From: Clostridium hydrogenum
GTDB lineage: Bacteria > Bacillota > Clostridia > Clostridiales > Clostridiaceae
NCBI RefSeq assembly: GCF_021432385.1
Contig: NZ_JAEACT010000004.1
Location: forward strand, 372,001 to 436,000
Direction: 5' to 3'
Length of the DNA: 64,000 nucleotides
The notes beneath the pieces are model-generated. The model did not search any database. It saw only the letters and a list, made by a program, of their open reading frames with translations, and was not told the origin of the DNA. How positions within the stretch are numbered: position 1 is the first letter of the stretch; each line of letters opens with the position of its first letter. The position numbers were made by a program, and so were the translations under genes. This document shows positions 1 to 10,137 of the stretch, piece by piece.

Positions 1-1785
1 TTTACAAAAGCCCGTAAAATTGCACTAAAATTAGAAAATGAAGTAGATGCAATTATAAGTCGAGGTGCAACAGGTGAATTAATAAAAAAAGTTGCTAACA
101 TTCCTGCGGTTTCTATTCCTATAACATCTATGGACGTTTTTAGAGCTATCTATAGAGCAAAACAAGTTAGCGATAACATTGCTCTAGTTTTTTATAAAGA
201 AAGCAGACTAAATAAGCTTGAAGTAGAAAATATGCTTAATGTTAAATTAACTGAATTTCAATTTGATACTGAATATGAAATTAATAATGTTATTGCCAAA
301 GTAAAACAAAATAATTTTAAGGTAATTGTTGGTGGAATGGCTTCTACTGATGTTGCAATAGCAAATGGTCTAATAGGTATAACTGTAGAAACTGGTGAAG
401 AAGCCCTTAGACAAGCTGTAGACGAGGCTTTAAGCTTAATAGAAGTAAGAAGAACAGAACTCAGTCGTTCTGCACGTTTTAAGGCAATCCTAGATTCAAT
501 AGGTGAAGGAATAATAGTTACAGATCAGCATAAAAAAATAATTACAAGTAACCCTTCTGCAAATAAAATGTTTAATAAAACTACCAAGGAAATATTAGAT
601 AAAAACATTCATTGTATAATTCCAAATTATAAAATAGATAGCATATTAAAAAGTGGCAAAACTGAAACAAAGGTCATTAAAAATTTGCACGGTTTAACCA
701 TTGCCGCAAGTAGACTTCCTATAAAAGTAGAGGGTAAAATAATAGGAGTTGTAAATACTTTTGAAGATGTTACCAAAATACAAACCTTGGAGCAAATGAT
801 ACGAAAGAAAATTCACGAAAAAGGCTTTGTTGCAAGATACCATTTTGAAGATATATTAACTCAAAACGAACGCATGAAGGAACTAAAAAAGTTAGCCTTT
901 TTATATTCTAAAACTGATTCTTCTATACTGATACAAGGTGAATCTGGTACCGGTAAAGAACTTTTTGCCCAAAGTATACACAACAGCAGCAATCGAAAAA
1001 ATGGTCCTTTTGTAGCTATAAATTGTGCTGCACTTCCAGAACAATTACTTGAAAGTGAGTTATTTGGTTATGAAGGTGGCTCTTTCACTGGCGCTAAGAA
1101 AGAAGGAAAACAAGGTCTTTTTGAATTAGCTCACAACGGTACAATATTTTTGGATGAAATAGGTGAACTTTCTAAACCTCTACAGGCCAGACTTCTAAGA
1201 GTCCTTGAAGAAAAGGAAATTATGCACATAGGTGGAGATAAAATTATACCAGTAAATATAAGAATAATAAGTGCTACAAATGAACATTTAAGCACTCATA
1301 TTGAGAAAAGAACCTTTAGGAAAGACTTGTACTACAGGCTTAATGTATTTAATATTAAACTTCCACCTTTACGTGACAGAAACGAAGATATTGAACTTCT
1401 TGCAACTCACTTTTTAGAAGCTTTAAATACAATAAATGTTGATTACGATGCCGTTTTAAAAAATTTAACCCCTATTTTAATAACCTACAATTGGCCAGGT
1501 AACGTAAGAGAACTTAGTAACATAATGGAAAGGGTCTCTCTATTTATTAAAAACAATGAACCTATAAAATGGGAAAAAATACTTCAAACGGTTATAAATA
1601 ATGATGAAGGTAAATATACAATAAAATTAAATATATCTAACTTTGGAACTCTAAAGGATATAATAAATGACGTTGAGAAGCAAATAATAAAAGAAACAGT
1701 TATAAGATGTGATAATGACCACGGAAAAGCAGCTGAAAGGTTGGGGATAGGAAGAACAACTTTGTGGAGAAAAATGTCTACGTAA
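1..1785 (+). CDS. PrpR-type sigma-54-dependent transcriptional activator (5' end outside window)
   Basis: The frame is open from base 1, and codons before the ATG at 130 encode PrpR_N-like sequence (ISRGATGELI), so the start lies upstream of the window. Numbering from base 130: PrpR_N remainder to about 95, PAS domain about 115-220, then the AAA+ domain with Walker A GESGTGKE near 270, the sigma-54 contact loop as GSFTGA, and Walker B FLDEIGEL. A Fis-type helix-turn-helix ends the protein (HGKAAERLGIGRTTLWRKM). Such proteins activate sigma-54 promoters in response to a small ligand. Its target operon is not visible here. A structured intergenic repeat follows the stop codon directly. Confidence 0.93.
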   Translation, partial: FTKARKIALKLENEVDAIISRGATGELIKKVANIPAVSIPITSMDVFRAIYRAKQVSDNIALVFYKESRLNKLEVENMLNVKLTEFQFDTEYEINNVIAKVKQNNFKVIVGGMASTDVAIANGLIGITVETGEEALRQAVDEALSLIEVRRTELSRSARFKAILDSIGEGIIVTDQHKKIITSNPSANKMFNKTTKEILDKNIHCIIPNYKIDSILKSGKTETKVIKNLHGLTIAASRLPIKVEGKIIGVVNTFEDVTKIQTLEQMIRKKIHEKGFVARYHFEDILTQNERMKELKKLAFLYSKTDSSILIQGESGTGKELFAQSIHNSSNRKNGPFVAINCAALPEQLLESELFGYEGGSFTGAKKEGKQGLFELAHNGTIFLDEIGELSKPLQARLLRVLEEKEIMHIGGDKIIPVNIRIISATNEHLSTHIEKRTFRKDLYYRLNVFNIKLPPLRDRNEDIELLATHFLEALNTINVDYDAVLKNLTPILITYNWPGNVRELSNIMERVSLFIKNNEPIKWEKILQTVINNDEGKYTIKLNISNFGTLKDIINDVEKQIIKETVIRCDNDHGKAAERLGIGRTTLWRKMST

Positions 1786-1812
1786 TTGTAAAGTAACAAT
1801 GCTTCGTCGCAT

Positions 1813-1950
1813 TAAAAAAATCCTATAAATCTAAGGTTCAAAAATCATAAAATACTAAGAGATTTCAATAACTCGCTGAAAAAATGCTCAGACAATTAAA
1901 ATATCTAAGCATTTTATAATTTTTTAACCAAGATTTATTAGGGTGTTTTT
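1813..1950. repeat. Nested inverted repeat, possible member of the 39634 element family
   Basis: Outer arms CCTATAAATCTAAGGTT and AACCAAGATTTATTAGGG are near-complementary. They enclose a second imperfect stem whose left arm contains CTAAGAGATTTCAATAACTC. The element at 39634-39825 has the related CTAAGAACTTTCAATAACTC in the same relative place. It lies between two convergent genes and may also terminate transcription. Confidence 0.6.
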
Positions 1951-1960
1951 AGAGAGTTGC

Positions 1961-2875
1961 TTACTTATCACTTAGTTTTCCTTCCATAACAAGATAATTA
2001 TATAGCGCTCCAATTAAATTTGAATCATTAAAAAATTTGCATGGAACAACCTTAGGCTTTTCCATTAAGAATGGTCCTAATTTTTCAGCATACTTTTCAA
2101 TATTTTTCTGTATACATTCAATTAAGATCTTCTGCTGGCTTATACCTCCACCAATTGCGAATTTTTCTGGGTCATATATAAATTGCAAATTATATAATTG
2201 TGCTACCATATTACTACAGAACTTATCCAATATATCTAAGCTCTCTTTATCACCGCTATTTATATATTCAAAAACCTTATATCCATCTACAGCTTCAATA
2301 GGAAGTTCTTTAGCTTCTGCAAAAGCTGCACATAACGCTGGGACTCCATTTTGCCCTCCCCATAACTGTTTAACATCACAATTAAACTCCTTACTGTCAC
2401 TAAAAATCGTACTAAATTCTCCAGCCATAAAATGCTTTCCCTTGTGAAGTTTTTTATCTTTAATTATTCCCCCACCAATACCAGTTCCTAAAATAACAAC
2501 TATTCCATCATCACAATCTTTAAGATTTCCAACCCATACTTCAGCAAGTGCCGCACATTTTCCATCATTTTCTATAGTTATTGGCACAGGACATCTTTTT
2601 TGAAGTATTTGTACAATATTCTTATCACAATTGTATTGTAATGATCCACCAGAATATAAATAACCTTTATCACTATCTATTCTTCCTGGCAAGCTCATGG
2701 CCATTCCTTCAATTCTATTTTTATATTTATCAAAAATTTCTCCAATAACATCCACAAAATGCTCAATGGTATCCTTAGGTGTTGGTACTTTACTTTTTTC
2801 AATAATCTTAACGTTTTCATTCATAACAGCATATTTTATAAAAGTACCACCTACATCTAAAACTAAAATCTCCAT
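1961..2875 (-). CDS. ROK family sugar kinase
   Basis: 304 residues with the N-terminal phosphate loop DVGGTFIKYAV, the ENDGKCAALAE motif with the catalytic Asp of ROK kinases, and the glycine-rich ILGTGIGGGI segment. The usual ROK zinc site (CxCGxxGCxE) is absent: the region after HFMAGEF contains a single Cys. That is typical of a zinc-free ROK subgroup that includes some beta-glucoside and sugar kinases. A GGGGAG ribosome site precedes the ATG. It is divergent from the AraC regulator at 2992, with a 116-base shared control region, so the two are plausibly linked. Substrate unknown. Confidence 0.88.
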   Translation of the reverse strand: MEILVLDVGGTFIKYAVMNENVKIIEKSKVPTPKDTIEHFVDVIGEIFDKYKNRIEGMAMSLPGRIDSDKGYLYSGGSLQYNCDKNIVQILQKRCPVPITIENDGKCAALAEVWVGNLKDCDDGIVVILGTGIGGGIIKDKKLHKGKHFMAGEFSTIFSDSKEFNCDVKQLWGGQNGVPALCAAFAEAKELPIEAVDGYKVFEYINSGDKESLDILDKFCSNMVAQLYNLQFIYDPEKFAIGGGISQQKILIECIQKNIEKYAEKLGPFLMEKPKVVPCKFFNDSNLIGALYNYLVMEGKLSDK

Positions 2876-2991
2876 AACAAAACACTCCCCTTAAATTTTG
2901 ACTTTATACTATCATTTTTTATGCTATAATTTTTGTATATATTCCTTATTTATATAACAATATCTACTATAATTTAGAAAGGGTTTTTTAT

Positions 2992-4236
2992 ATGATTTTT
3001 CAAAACAACACAAATATATATGAAGAAATTAAATTTATTTCAAAAATGATGTTTGATATATTAAAAATCCCAGTATATTTCTTGGATGAAAGCAATAACT
3101 TAATAATTTCATTTGAGCAAAAATATAACAACAATCCTTTATCAAATAACAAGGAGATATTTACCAAACTCTTTCTTAACGAAAATAGCTGCAATTTCCC
3201 AATCATAAAATCTACTAAATGCTTAGAAAACTATTTTTCAATAAACCTAAAAATCAATAATAATTTTCTAGGTAAATTTGTAGTTGGTCCCTCAGTTTTT
3301 TCACCAGTAAATGAAGAAACCATAAATAAAATAATATTAGTTAATAATATACAACTAAATTACAAGATTAACTTAATAAAATTTTATTCTTCACTTAAAG
3401 AAATGGACTACCTTCTTTTAGTAAATGCAAGCCTGCTATTCTATTATTGCATCTACAATAAAATGCTACAACCTTCAACTGTAATTGAAAAAAATAGCTC
3501 AATAAAAAATTTGGAACAAAAGATTAAAAATAGCAATGACAAAATTTTTTTAGAAAATCGCCAAAATACACTTTTTCACCACTCATTGCAATATGAGAAA
3601 AATATTTTTAAATGCATACAAAAAGGCGATTCAGAAGGCTTACTTAGTTGTATTAATGCAAATCCCCAAGGTAAACCTGGTATGCTTTCAATAAACCCCC
3701 TCAGAAATAAAAAGAATCTTGTTATATGCGTAATTACTTTAGCCACTCGAGCTGCAATGGATGGAGGTTTAGACGCAGAACTTGCATACTCTTTAAGTGA
3801 TGCATATATACAAAACTTAGAGAGAATTGAAAGCATACCTGAGATTGAAAACTTGAAAAATAAGGCTCTTTTTGCTTTTGCAGATAAAGTTCATAAGCTT
3901 AGGGAATTTAAATACCCCAAAAACATATTTTTATGCCAAAACTATATTTCTAAACATTTATATGATGATATCACACTTTCACATATTTCAAATTTTCTTG
4001 GTCTTAGTAAAAAATACTTGTCTAGTTTATTTAGTAAAAGCATGGGGATCACTTTAACAGAATATATTCAAAAGCAAAAAATTGAAGAGGCTAAGTTTTT
4101 GTTAACCTCAACCAATTATTCTATAATAGCAATTTGTGAATTTTTAAAATTTCACGATCAAAGTCACTTTACAAAAATATTTAAAAAGTTTACAGGTTTA
4201 ACTCCTAAAAAATATAAAGATTCACCTACACTTTAG
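2992..4236 (+). CDS. AraC family transcriptional regulator
   Basis: 414 residues. The C-terminal ~100 residues form a double helix-turn-helix of the AraC/XylS type (DDITLSHISNFLGLSKKYLS, then HDQSHFTKIFKKFTGLTPKKY). The N-terminal ~300 residues resemble the poorly characterised sensor region of large Firmicutes AraC regulators of sugar genes; no membrane segment is seen. An AAAGGG site precedes the ATG. It is transcribed away from the ROK kinase gene, the most likely target. Ligand unknown. Confidence 0.88.
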   Translation: MIFQNNTNIYEEIKFISKMMFDILKIPVYFLDESNNLIISFEQKYNNNPLSNNKEIFTKLFLNENSCNFPIIKSTKCLENYFSINLKINNNFLGKFVVGPSVFSPVNEETINKIILVNNIQLNYKINLIKFYSSLKEMDYLLLVNASLLFYYCIYNKMLQPSTVIEKNSSIKNLEQKIKNSNDKIFLENRQNTLFHHSLQYEKNIFKCIQKGDSEGLLSCINANPQGKPGMLSINPLRNKKNLVICVITLATRAAMDGGLDAELAYSLSDAYIQNLERIESIPEIENLKNKALFAFADKVHKLREFKYPKNIFLCQNYISKHLYDDITLSHISNFLGLSKKYLSSLFSKSMGITLTEYIQKQKIEEAKFLLTSTNYSIIAICEFLKFHDQSHFTKIFKKFTGLTPKKYKDSPTL

Positions 4237-4265
4237 TATTAGTGTCCTCAAAATAAATAGTCACC

Positions 4266-6194
4266 TTAATTTATATCAATTTCTGTTCCATCCTGTATTT
4301 TGCTTGTGAAATAATTTGATTCCATCCCATCTACTAGCCATTTATTTTGAGATGTATCATAAGTTAAAACTATACCATAGCTATTTTCATCAAAACATTT
4401 AGTAGCTCCAATTGACAAATCAGCATTAAAGGTAACATTCACATTTAGAGTATAATTGTCCTCAATCTTATTTAATTCTAACGAACTTGGATCCACTATT
4501 ATACTCTTTATTGTTCCTGAAAAACTTTGATTACTAGATTTATATTGATCAATATCATTACTTAAATCTCCCTTATACCTATCAGTTACATTTTCAAATT
4601 TACTTGAATCAAGAGCTTTGTTTCCACTTTCATAGGATTTTAAGAAATTAGATAATACTGGTTTTATTAGTTTGATTAATTCATCATTATTTTTGTCGAA
4701 ATTTAACCCATCATCACTACCTGCTTTTAGCATTAATTTACTAGACTTCATTTTTCCCCATGGAAACTTATCTTCAAGTTGAATACTGTATTTTCCATTC
4801 CATGGCAGTGGTATTATATTATCAGAATCTTTAACTGTCGTTTTTGTATCTTTTCCATTAACAAATATTTCAGCATCATCACAATCATATGGATAGCTAA
4901 CCTTTTCATTATCAATTTCAGGTTCTACATTGACTTCGGTTATACTAGTATTTTGAGGATCTAATATAACATCTTGTTTACTATCAACGTCTGCATAGCT
5001 TGTTTGTATTTCAAAATTCATTTTATACTTTCCAGGTAAATACGGTCCACATTCCTTTTCTTCATTATCTTCACTGGATGTGTAAATATTTTGCTTATTT
5101 AATGCCACCTTAGTATTTTTATATGGTGTTTTTACTTTAATAAAATAGGTTTGAAGCTGATATACATTGTTAGTAAAAAATAAAAACTTTCTTCCTGACG
5201 TAATAAGTTTTATATTGTCAAAAGAACTACTATTGCCATTTCCTTCCTCATTTATTGACGATATAACTTGAGACTTATAAGATGGATTAGCATTTAAAAA
5301 ATCCGCATACACTTTAATATTGTTTTTATCAACTTTTAAATTAGGATTAGAAGCTACTATATACTTAGACATTTCAGCATAATTATTTTCTTTTATTGCT
5401 TGTATTAATTTCTCTGATACATGTCCTTTGCTTGTCATATTTGCTCCAATAGAAAGCAAAATAATACCAATTAATATTACCGTTGCTATAGTACCATATA
5501 TCTTTTTTTGTTTTAAACTAATTTTTTGTACTCTTTCACTTATACTGCTTCCTTGTGATACTTGAAGCACTGCAGCCTTTGGCTCTGATACATCACTGGT
5601 ATTTTCTTCCTTTCCTAAAACTACACTTTGAGCTGCTATTTCTCCATACGCTTCCTGACTTACAACAGCTTCACCAATTTCCAAGTAATCAAAAAGCAAA
5701 CTGTAAAGACAAATTATCGAATTAATTATTCCTATAAACCAAATTATAATAAAGTAATATGACGCAAAACTTAAAACTGCTCCAATAACCAAATAATATA
5801 CAATTTGTATTCCAGCTATCACCATGGATTTCCATATAAATTTATAATCCACCGCTATCTTTTTTATATTAAATCCTATAACTAATATTCCAAAAATTAA
5901 TACAGTTACTATTATTACAAAAATTAAATTCCTAGAAATTAAATATTTAAAAATATACGAACTTATATCTGATGATACTGAATTTACTCCGTTACTTATA
6001 TTTTCACCTAGTCCTAAACTAATACTTTGAAACGGTTTTGCTACTGCTTGTATCGTTTGTTTTACTATAAATGCAGGTATTACTACAATCAAAAATGGTA
6101 CTAGCACTGATAACCCTATAAGTAAATTTTGTGATATGTTATCAAATAGTTTCTTTGAAGCATTTAATGGCTTTATTAATAAGTCTAATATCAT
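4266..6194 (-). CDS. TcaA/YvbJ-like multidomain membrane protein
   Basis: 642 residues. The first ~180 contain about four hydrophobic membrane segments, then a cytoplasmic linker, and another membrane helix near residue 235 (IYGTIATVILIGIILLSIGA). The extracellular half resembles successive domains of TcaA/YvbJ proteins: a helical segment (KLIQAIKENNYAEMSKYI), a beta domain, an Ig-like beta sandwich and a C-terminal NTF2-like fold. Typical TcaA has an N-terminal zinc ribbon and one helix; here that part is replaced by a multi-pass module. AAGGGGGA lies before the ATG. The gene is 21 bases downstream of another membrane-protein gene, so an operon is likely. Role unproven; TcaA relatives act in envelope stress and glycopeptide response. 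Confidence 0.7.
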   Translation of the reverse strand: MILDLLIKPLNASKKLFDNISQNLLIGLSVLVPFLIVVIPAFIVKQTIQAVAKPFQSISLGLGENISNGVNSVSSDISSYIFKYLISRNLIFVIIVTVLIFGILVIGFNIKKIAVDYKFIWKSMVIAGIQIVYYLVIGAVLSFASYYFIIIWFIGIINSIICLYSLLFDYLEIGEAVVSQEAYGEIAAQSVVLGKEENTSDVSEPKAAVLQVSQGSSISERVQKISLKQKKIYGTIATVILIGIILLSIGANMTSKGHVSEKLIQAIKENNYAEMSKYIVASNPNLKVDKNNIKVYADFLNANPSYKSQVISSINEEGNGNSSSFDNIKLITSGRKFLFFTNNVYQLQTYFIKVKTPYKNTKVALNKQNIYTSSEDNEEKECGPYLPGKYKMNFEIQTSYADVDSKQDVILDPQNTSITEVNVEPEIDNEKVSYPYDCDDAEIFVNGKDTKTTVKDSDNIIPLPWNGKYSIQLEDKFPWGKMKSSKLMLKAGSDDGLNFDKNNDELIKLIKPVLSNFLKSYESGNKALDSSKFENVTDRYKGDLSNDIDQYKSSNQSFSGTIKSIIVDPSSLELNKIEDNYTLNVNVTFNADLSIGATKCFDENSYGIVLTYDTSQNKWLVDGMESNYFTSKIQDGTEIDIN

Positions 6195-6215
6195 AATGTT
6201 TCCCCCTTTACTTGC

Positions 6216-6857
6216 TTAAAAAAGATTCATTTTAAATGTGCTCATATCTAATTTAACCAATATAATCATCACTATTACAAATGATACTGAGCACGCAAAA
6301 CAAATTCCATCACATAAGTTTGGTGATACATTACGTATATGTTGGTAATAATACACCGCAAATGCTATAACAGAAATAATCATAAAAATTAAGTATGCCA
6401 TAATGCTTAAATTAATTACAACATTAGCCACGAATATAAGAATAGTAGCTGGTATTAATGAAACTAAAGTAATCTTCGCAACCCCAATAAAATCCTCTGA
6501 ATTTTTAAATACATTAGTTTTTACAGCATACGTAACTAATGTACAAATTATATATACTATAAAAAAAGCTATAACTCCAATAATAAAGTATTTTGGTGAA
6601 GCTTTTGTATAGGTTACTCCATACGAATTACTTCCTCCTATTATAGAGTTTTCTAAGTTACTTAAAATTGCAAAAGCTTTAGATACTAAATAATTATTAA
6701 AAAAAACATTGCCAATTCCACTAAGCACAGCAAGAATAATAAACATGACAATGCTTGTACTGTTATTCTCAGCTGCACCATATGAATTCAACAATGCTTT
6801 TTTAGGTAAAAACTTAAAATTAATTACTATACCTTTTAAATTTTGTAATAAATTCAT
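6216..6857 (-). CDS. Multi-pass membrane protein, probable partner of the TcaA-like protein
   Basis: I chose the ATG at 6857 (MNLLQNLKGIV), preceded by GGGGGA, over an upstream in-frame ATG at 6911 without a ribosome site. It encodes 213 residues with about five hydrophobic segments and a polar stretch after the first. The layout recalls YIP1-like membrane proteins, but I see no diagnostic motif. It is cotranscribed with the TcaA-like gene. Confidence 0.65.
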   Translation of the reverse strand: MNLLQNLKGIVINFKFLPKKALLNSYGAAENNSTSIVMFIILAVLSGIGNVFFNNYLVSKAFAILSNLENSIIGGSNSYGVTYTKASPKYFIIGVIAFFIVYIICTLVTYAVKTNVFKNSEDFIGVAKITLVSLIPATILIFVANVVINLSIMAYLIFMIISVIAFAVYYYQHIRNVSPNLCDGICFACSVSFVIVMIILVKLDMSTFKMNLF

Positions 6858-7151
6858 TTGAAAATTCCCCCTTATTGTGTTATTTATTATTAATTTTACA
6901 TTAATTATCATTAAACTTCAACTTTTTACAATTTAATCGATATTTTTAACAAATTATATTTAATCATGATACTATATGTTTTAATTCTAAAAATTAAGTT
7001 TCATTTATAAAACATAGCTTATAATTCTTTATTTAATGGTTTTATTACAAAATTTGATATAATTTTATTTCATTTTTGAAACGTAACATATATTCCTTTC
7101 TTATTCACAGAATTCTTTTCAATTATACTTTGTTTAATTTAACTTATATTT

Positions 7152-7166
7152 AACGTTTCAAACGTT
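7152..7166. promoter_or_regulatory. Perfect 15-base palindrome upstream of the MFS gene, candidate operator
   Basis: AACGTTTCAAACGTT is a perfect inverted repeat about 80 bases before the MFS start codon, in a very AT-rich 330-base gap. A related half (GAAACGT) occurs near 7078. It has the size and symmetry of a dimeric repressor operator. The cognate regulator is not identifiable. Confidence 0.45.
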
Positions 7167-7244
7167 TTATCACTATATTTCTTTAAAATTGGCATGATTT
7201 TTGCTTGTTATATTACTAGATATCAATCGAACGGAGGAACATTA

Positions 7245-8483
7245 ATGCTTTTAGTAAATACAAAAACATTTTCATCATTGCGCCATAGAGATTTCAGATG
7301 CTTTATTATAGGCCAAGGCATATCAGTTATAGGAACATGGCTTCAAAAAACAGCACAAACTTGGCTTTTATATACCTTAACGAAATCTCCACTTCTTTTA
7401 GGTTTACTTGGAGTGTTTGAATTCGGGCCAACACTTTTATTATCAACATTTTCAGGTGCCATAGTCGATAGATTTCCAAAAAAGAAACTGCTATATTTTA
7501 CTCAAACAACCTATATGATTCAAGCCCTAATATTATTCTTATTAGTTTATACAAACCATATAACTTATTGGTCTATTTTTATCCTAGCAGTTGTTTCAGG
7601 ATTTGCTACAACTTTGGATATGCCAACAAGACAGTCTTACTTTGTAGAACTCGTTGGAAAAGAAGATTTACCTAATGCAGTTTCACTTAACTCTTCAATC
7701 TTCAACATTGCAAAAATAATAGGACCTTCTATCGCTGGTATTATTATGCTTAAATTTGGTATAAAGTTTTGTTTCTTTTTAAACTTTTTAAGCTTTTTGG
7801 CTGTTCTTACAGGTCTATTCTTCATATCAGCTGAAAGCAAAGTAGTAAACAAACATCCAAATAATTTACTTAGCGAAGTTAAAGATGGTCTATTATACAT
7901 TAAATCTAATACTAAATTAGTACAAACATTTATTATGATGGCAATAGTTTGTACATTTTCTATGAATATCGATGTAATTGCCCCTGTATTTTCAAAAACG
8001 ATCTTAAAAATGGGTGCAAATGGATACACTTATCTATTATCTGCTATGGGAATTGGTTCTTTAATCGGTACTATCAAAATGGCAGGAATAAAGAGAAAAA
8101 AATTAAATATTAAACTTTTAAGAATAGCTGGATTTAGTACGGCAATTTTTCAAGTTGCAGCTTCATTTTCAAACAATTTTTATCTTTGTGCCTTATTTGT
8201 TCTAGGTGCTGGTTTTTCAAATTTAGCATTTTTGAATGGAAGTAATTCTCTTCTTCAACTCAACTCTTCGGATCAATACCGTGGACGAGTTATGAGTATA
8301 TATACTTTATTTAACGCCGGAAGTGTGCCTATAGGCAATTTAATTGTTGGATCATTTATGAATTCTTTTGGAGGAAGGTCTGGATTCCTTTTGCCTAGTA
8401 TAATAACCATAGTTTTAACTGGTATTTTCTCACTAATACACTTTAGAGAAAGCAAAAGCTTGTTACCAGTTCATAACAATTAA
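7245..8483 (+). CDS. MFS transporter, putative drug exporter (DHA3/EntS-like)
   Basis: The start at 7245 is chosen because CGGAGGAAC precedes it; an in-frame ATG at 7194 lacks a site. About 412 residues with 12 hydrophobic segments. Diagnostic stretches are FRCFIIGQGISVIGTWLQ, the motif-A-like loop GAIVDRFPKKKLLY and DMPTRQSYFVELVGKEDLPN, typical of the MFS_3 group that exports siderophores, macrolides or other drugs. Monocistronic; followed by a structured repeat. Substrate cannot be told from sequence. Confidence 0.85.
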   Translation: MLLVNTKTFSSLRHRDFRCFIIGQGISVIGTWLQKTAQTWLLYTLTKSPLLLGLLGVFEFGPTLLLSTFSGAIVDRFPKKKLLYFTQTTYMIQALILFLLVYTNHITYWSIFILAVVSGFATTLDMPTRQSYFVELVGKEDLPNAVSLNSSIFNIAKIIGPSIAGIIMLKFGIKFCFFLNFLSFLAVLTGLFFISAESKVVNKHPNNLLSEVKDGLLYIKSNTKLVQTFIMMAIVCTFSMNIDVIAPVFSKTILKMGANGYTYLLSAMGIGSLIGTIKMAGIKRKKLNIKLLRIAGFSTAIFQVAASFSNNFYLCALFVLGAGFSNLAFLNGSNSLLQLNSSDQYRGRVMSIYTLFNAGSVPIGNLIVGSFMNSFGGRSGFLLPSIITIVLTGIFSLIHFRESKSLLPVHNN

Positions 8484-8503
8484 TGCAATCACAATTTTTA
8501 AAC

Positions 8504-8754
8504 ATTGCGAACCTTTTTTCAAAGTACAAAGTATAAAGTACAGAGTACAAAGAAGGATGATTTACCCTTCCTTACGTCAGGTAAATCTTAAACTTAACTG
8601 TTGTTAGCTTCGCTGACAACAGTAATGACACAATTGCGTAAGCAATCAAAAATAAGTTATAAGATTTTCTGTAGCAAAGCGGAAGAAAATCATCCTTCAC
8701 TGTACTTTGTACTTTGTACTTTGTACTCTGTACTTTGGTTTAATGGTTCGCAAT
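8504..8754. repeat. Cloverleaf-type repeat, copy 1
   Basis: Terminal arms ATTGCGAACC and GGTTCGCAAT. Inside are long arms built of GTACAAAGTAC-type units, then the family's hairpins: GATTTACC/GGTAAATC, a TGTTG...CAACA stem around GCTTCGC, ATTGC-GTAA-GCAAT, and GATTTTCT.../...AGAAAATC. An inner stem (CTTAAACTTA/TAAGTTATAAG) brackets the central hairpins. Forward orientation. Confidence 0.9.
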
Positions 8755-8778
8755 AATTATATATTCTCCACCATGATT

Positions 8779-9351
8779 CTAATTGGATTTCGTATTATTC
8801 CTACTTAATTGCACAAATTCCCTTTTTAAAATTCTCATCATAACAAAATCATAATATTTATAATTATAGTAGTACCCTTCTTCTTGAATTCCTTCCTTTT
8901 TGAAGCCAACCTTCTCATAAAACTTCAAAGCATTTTCATTAAAGCCAACTACACCTATAGCTATTCTATTAAAATTTAAATACCCAAAAGCATAGTCCAT
9001 TATCATATTAATTGTCTGCTTGCCATACCCCTTATGTTGATCTTCCTTGTCAGGAATTATAATTGTTAAATCCGTAGTTCCCCACGCATAAAACATTCTT
9101 AAAAGTCCTGTTTCCCCAATAACCTTGTCATCTATTTTCCTGACGATAGCAAACCAAACGCTATCCTTATCATTTCTTTCAATTATTTTTTCTGCTTGAA
9201 AAATACTAGTAGGCCCAACTTCTCCAATTTTCGCTCTTGTAGAAGGGTCATTATACCATCGGTTAAAAAAGCCCACATCCTCTTTTTCAAATGGTCTAAG
9301 ATAAATATCTTCTGCTTCTAAAAATTTAACTTTGCAATTTATTTCATTCAT
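8779..9351 (-). CDS. GNAT family N-acetyltransferase (RimJ/RimL-like)
   Basis: 190 residues with acetyl-CoA binding pattern DKEDQHKGYGKQTINMIM and C-terminal FNENALKFYEKVGFKKEG, typical of GNAT proteins of the RimJ/RimL branch. The start EINCKVKFLEAEDIYLRPFEKEDV is also typical. AGGAG precedes the ATG. Acceptor substrate unknown. Confidence 0.87.
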   Translation of the reverse strand: MNEINCKVKFLEAEDIYLRPFEKEDVGFFNRWYNDPSTRAKIGEVGPTSIFQAEKIIERNDKDSVWFAIVRKIDDKVIGETGLLRMFYAWGTTDLTIIIPDKEDQHKGYGKQTINMIMDYAFGYLNFNRIAIGVVGFNENALKFYEKVGFKKEGIQEEGYYYNYKYYDFVMMRILKREFVQLSRNNTKSN

Positions 9352-9461
9352 TTATTGTATCTCCTAAAAAATTTAATATTTTTGATTTGAATTCGATAAA
9401 TTAACATTGTACAGTGCTCCTCATCTTGATTCCTCCTATAAATCCAAATTGAAAAGATACC

Positions 9462-9992
9462 TTATATTAGCTTATAGTTCTCTTCTAAAACCCAAGTATT
9501 TTTATCCCATCTATATAAAGTTATGTTATCAAAGCTGCATTTAAAATTACATTTATACTTATTTACATAATCCATCATTTCCTTAAAATTTTCTTTAACT
9601 CTCTTACTAACAATTGTGCAATGAAAAACTTTTTCCTTCCCCTCATTTCTTTTCCATTCGAGCCAATCTAATTTTTTAAGTTCATCTATTAATTTATCAT
9701 GAACCTCTTTAGCCTCTTTAGACAAGGTAACAGGCATATATATTACATCCTCTCTAAAATTAGAGTATCCCTTCACTTCCATATCATAACTTTTAAAATT
9801 ATCTTTAAACTTTTCCAAAGTACTTTTTAAACTTAATATATTTTTCTCATCAGTTTCAAAAGGCGCCTTTATGGTAAAATGAGCTCCTAATTTTGAACGT
9901 CCTGCATTAAATTTGTATTTAAGCTCAGAAGCTAGTTTTGCATTTAACTTTGCTGCTTCTCCATTTATATTGCAAGCTAAGACATATCTCAT
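9462..9992 (-). CDS. 2H phosphoesterase (LigT / 2'-5' RNA ligase-like)
   Basis: 176 residues with the two H-x-T motifs that define 2H phosphoesterases: HFTIK near residue 38 and HCTIV near residue 125. Such proteins act on 2'-5' linkages or cyclic phosphates of RNA or nucleotides. The length matches the YjcG/LigT-like group. AGGAG lies before the ATG. Substrate unknown. Confidence 0.82.
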   Translation of the reverse strand: MRYVLACNINGEAAKLNAKLASELKYKFNAGRSKLGAHFTIKAPFETDEKNILSLKSTLEKFKDNFKSYDMEVKGYSNFREDVIYMPVTLSKEAKEVHDKLIDELKKLDWLEWKRNEGKEKVFHCTIVSKRVKENFKEMMDYVNKYKCNFKCSFDNITLYRWDKNTWVLEENYKLI

Positions 9993-10137
9993 TTTTTATT
10001 ACTCCTTTTTTGTATTAACCTTAGAATTTGATTGAATAACTGATACTACAAAAATATTAAAACTTACACTTTTCATTATATCAGATTAAAACTATAATTG
10101 AAAAAGAGATGTCAAGGTAATAAAAAGGAGATTTATC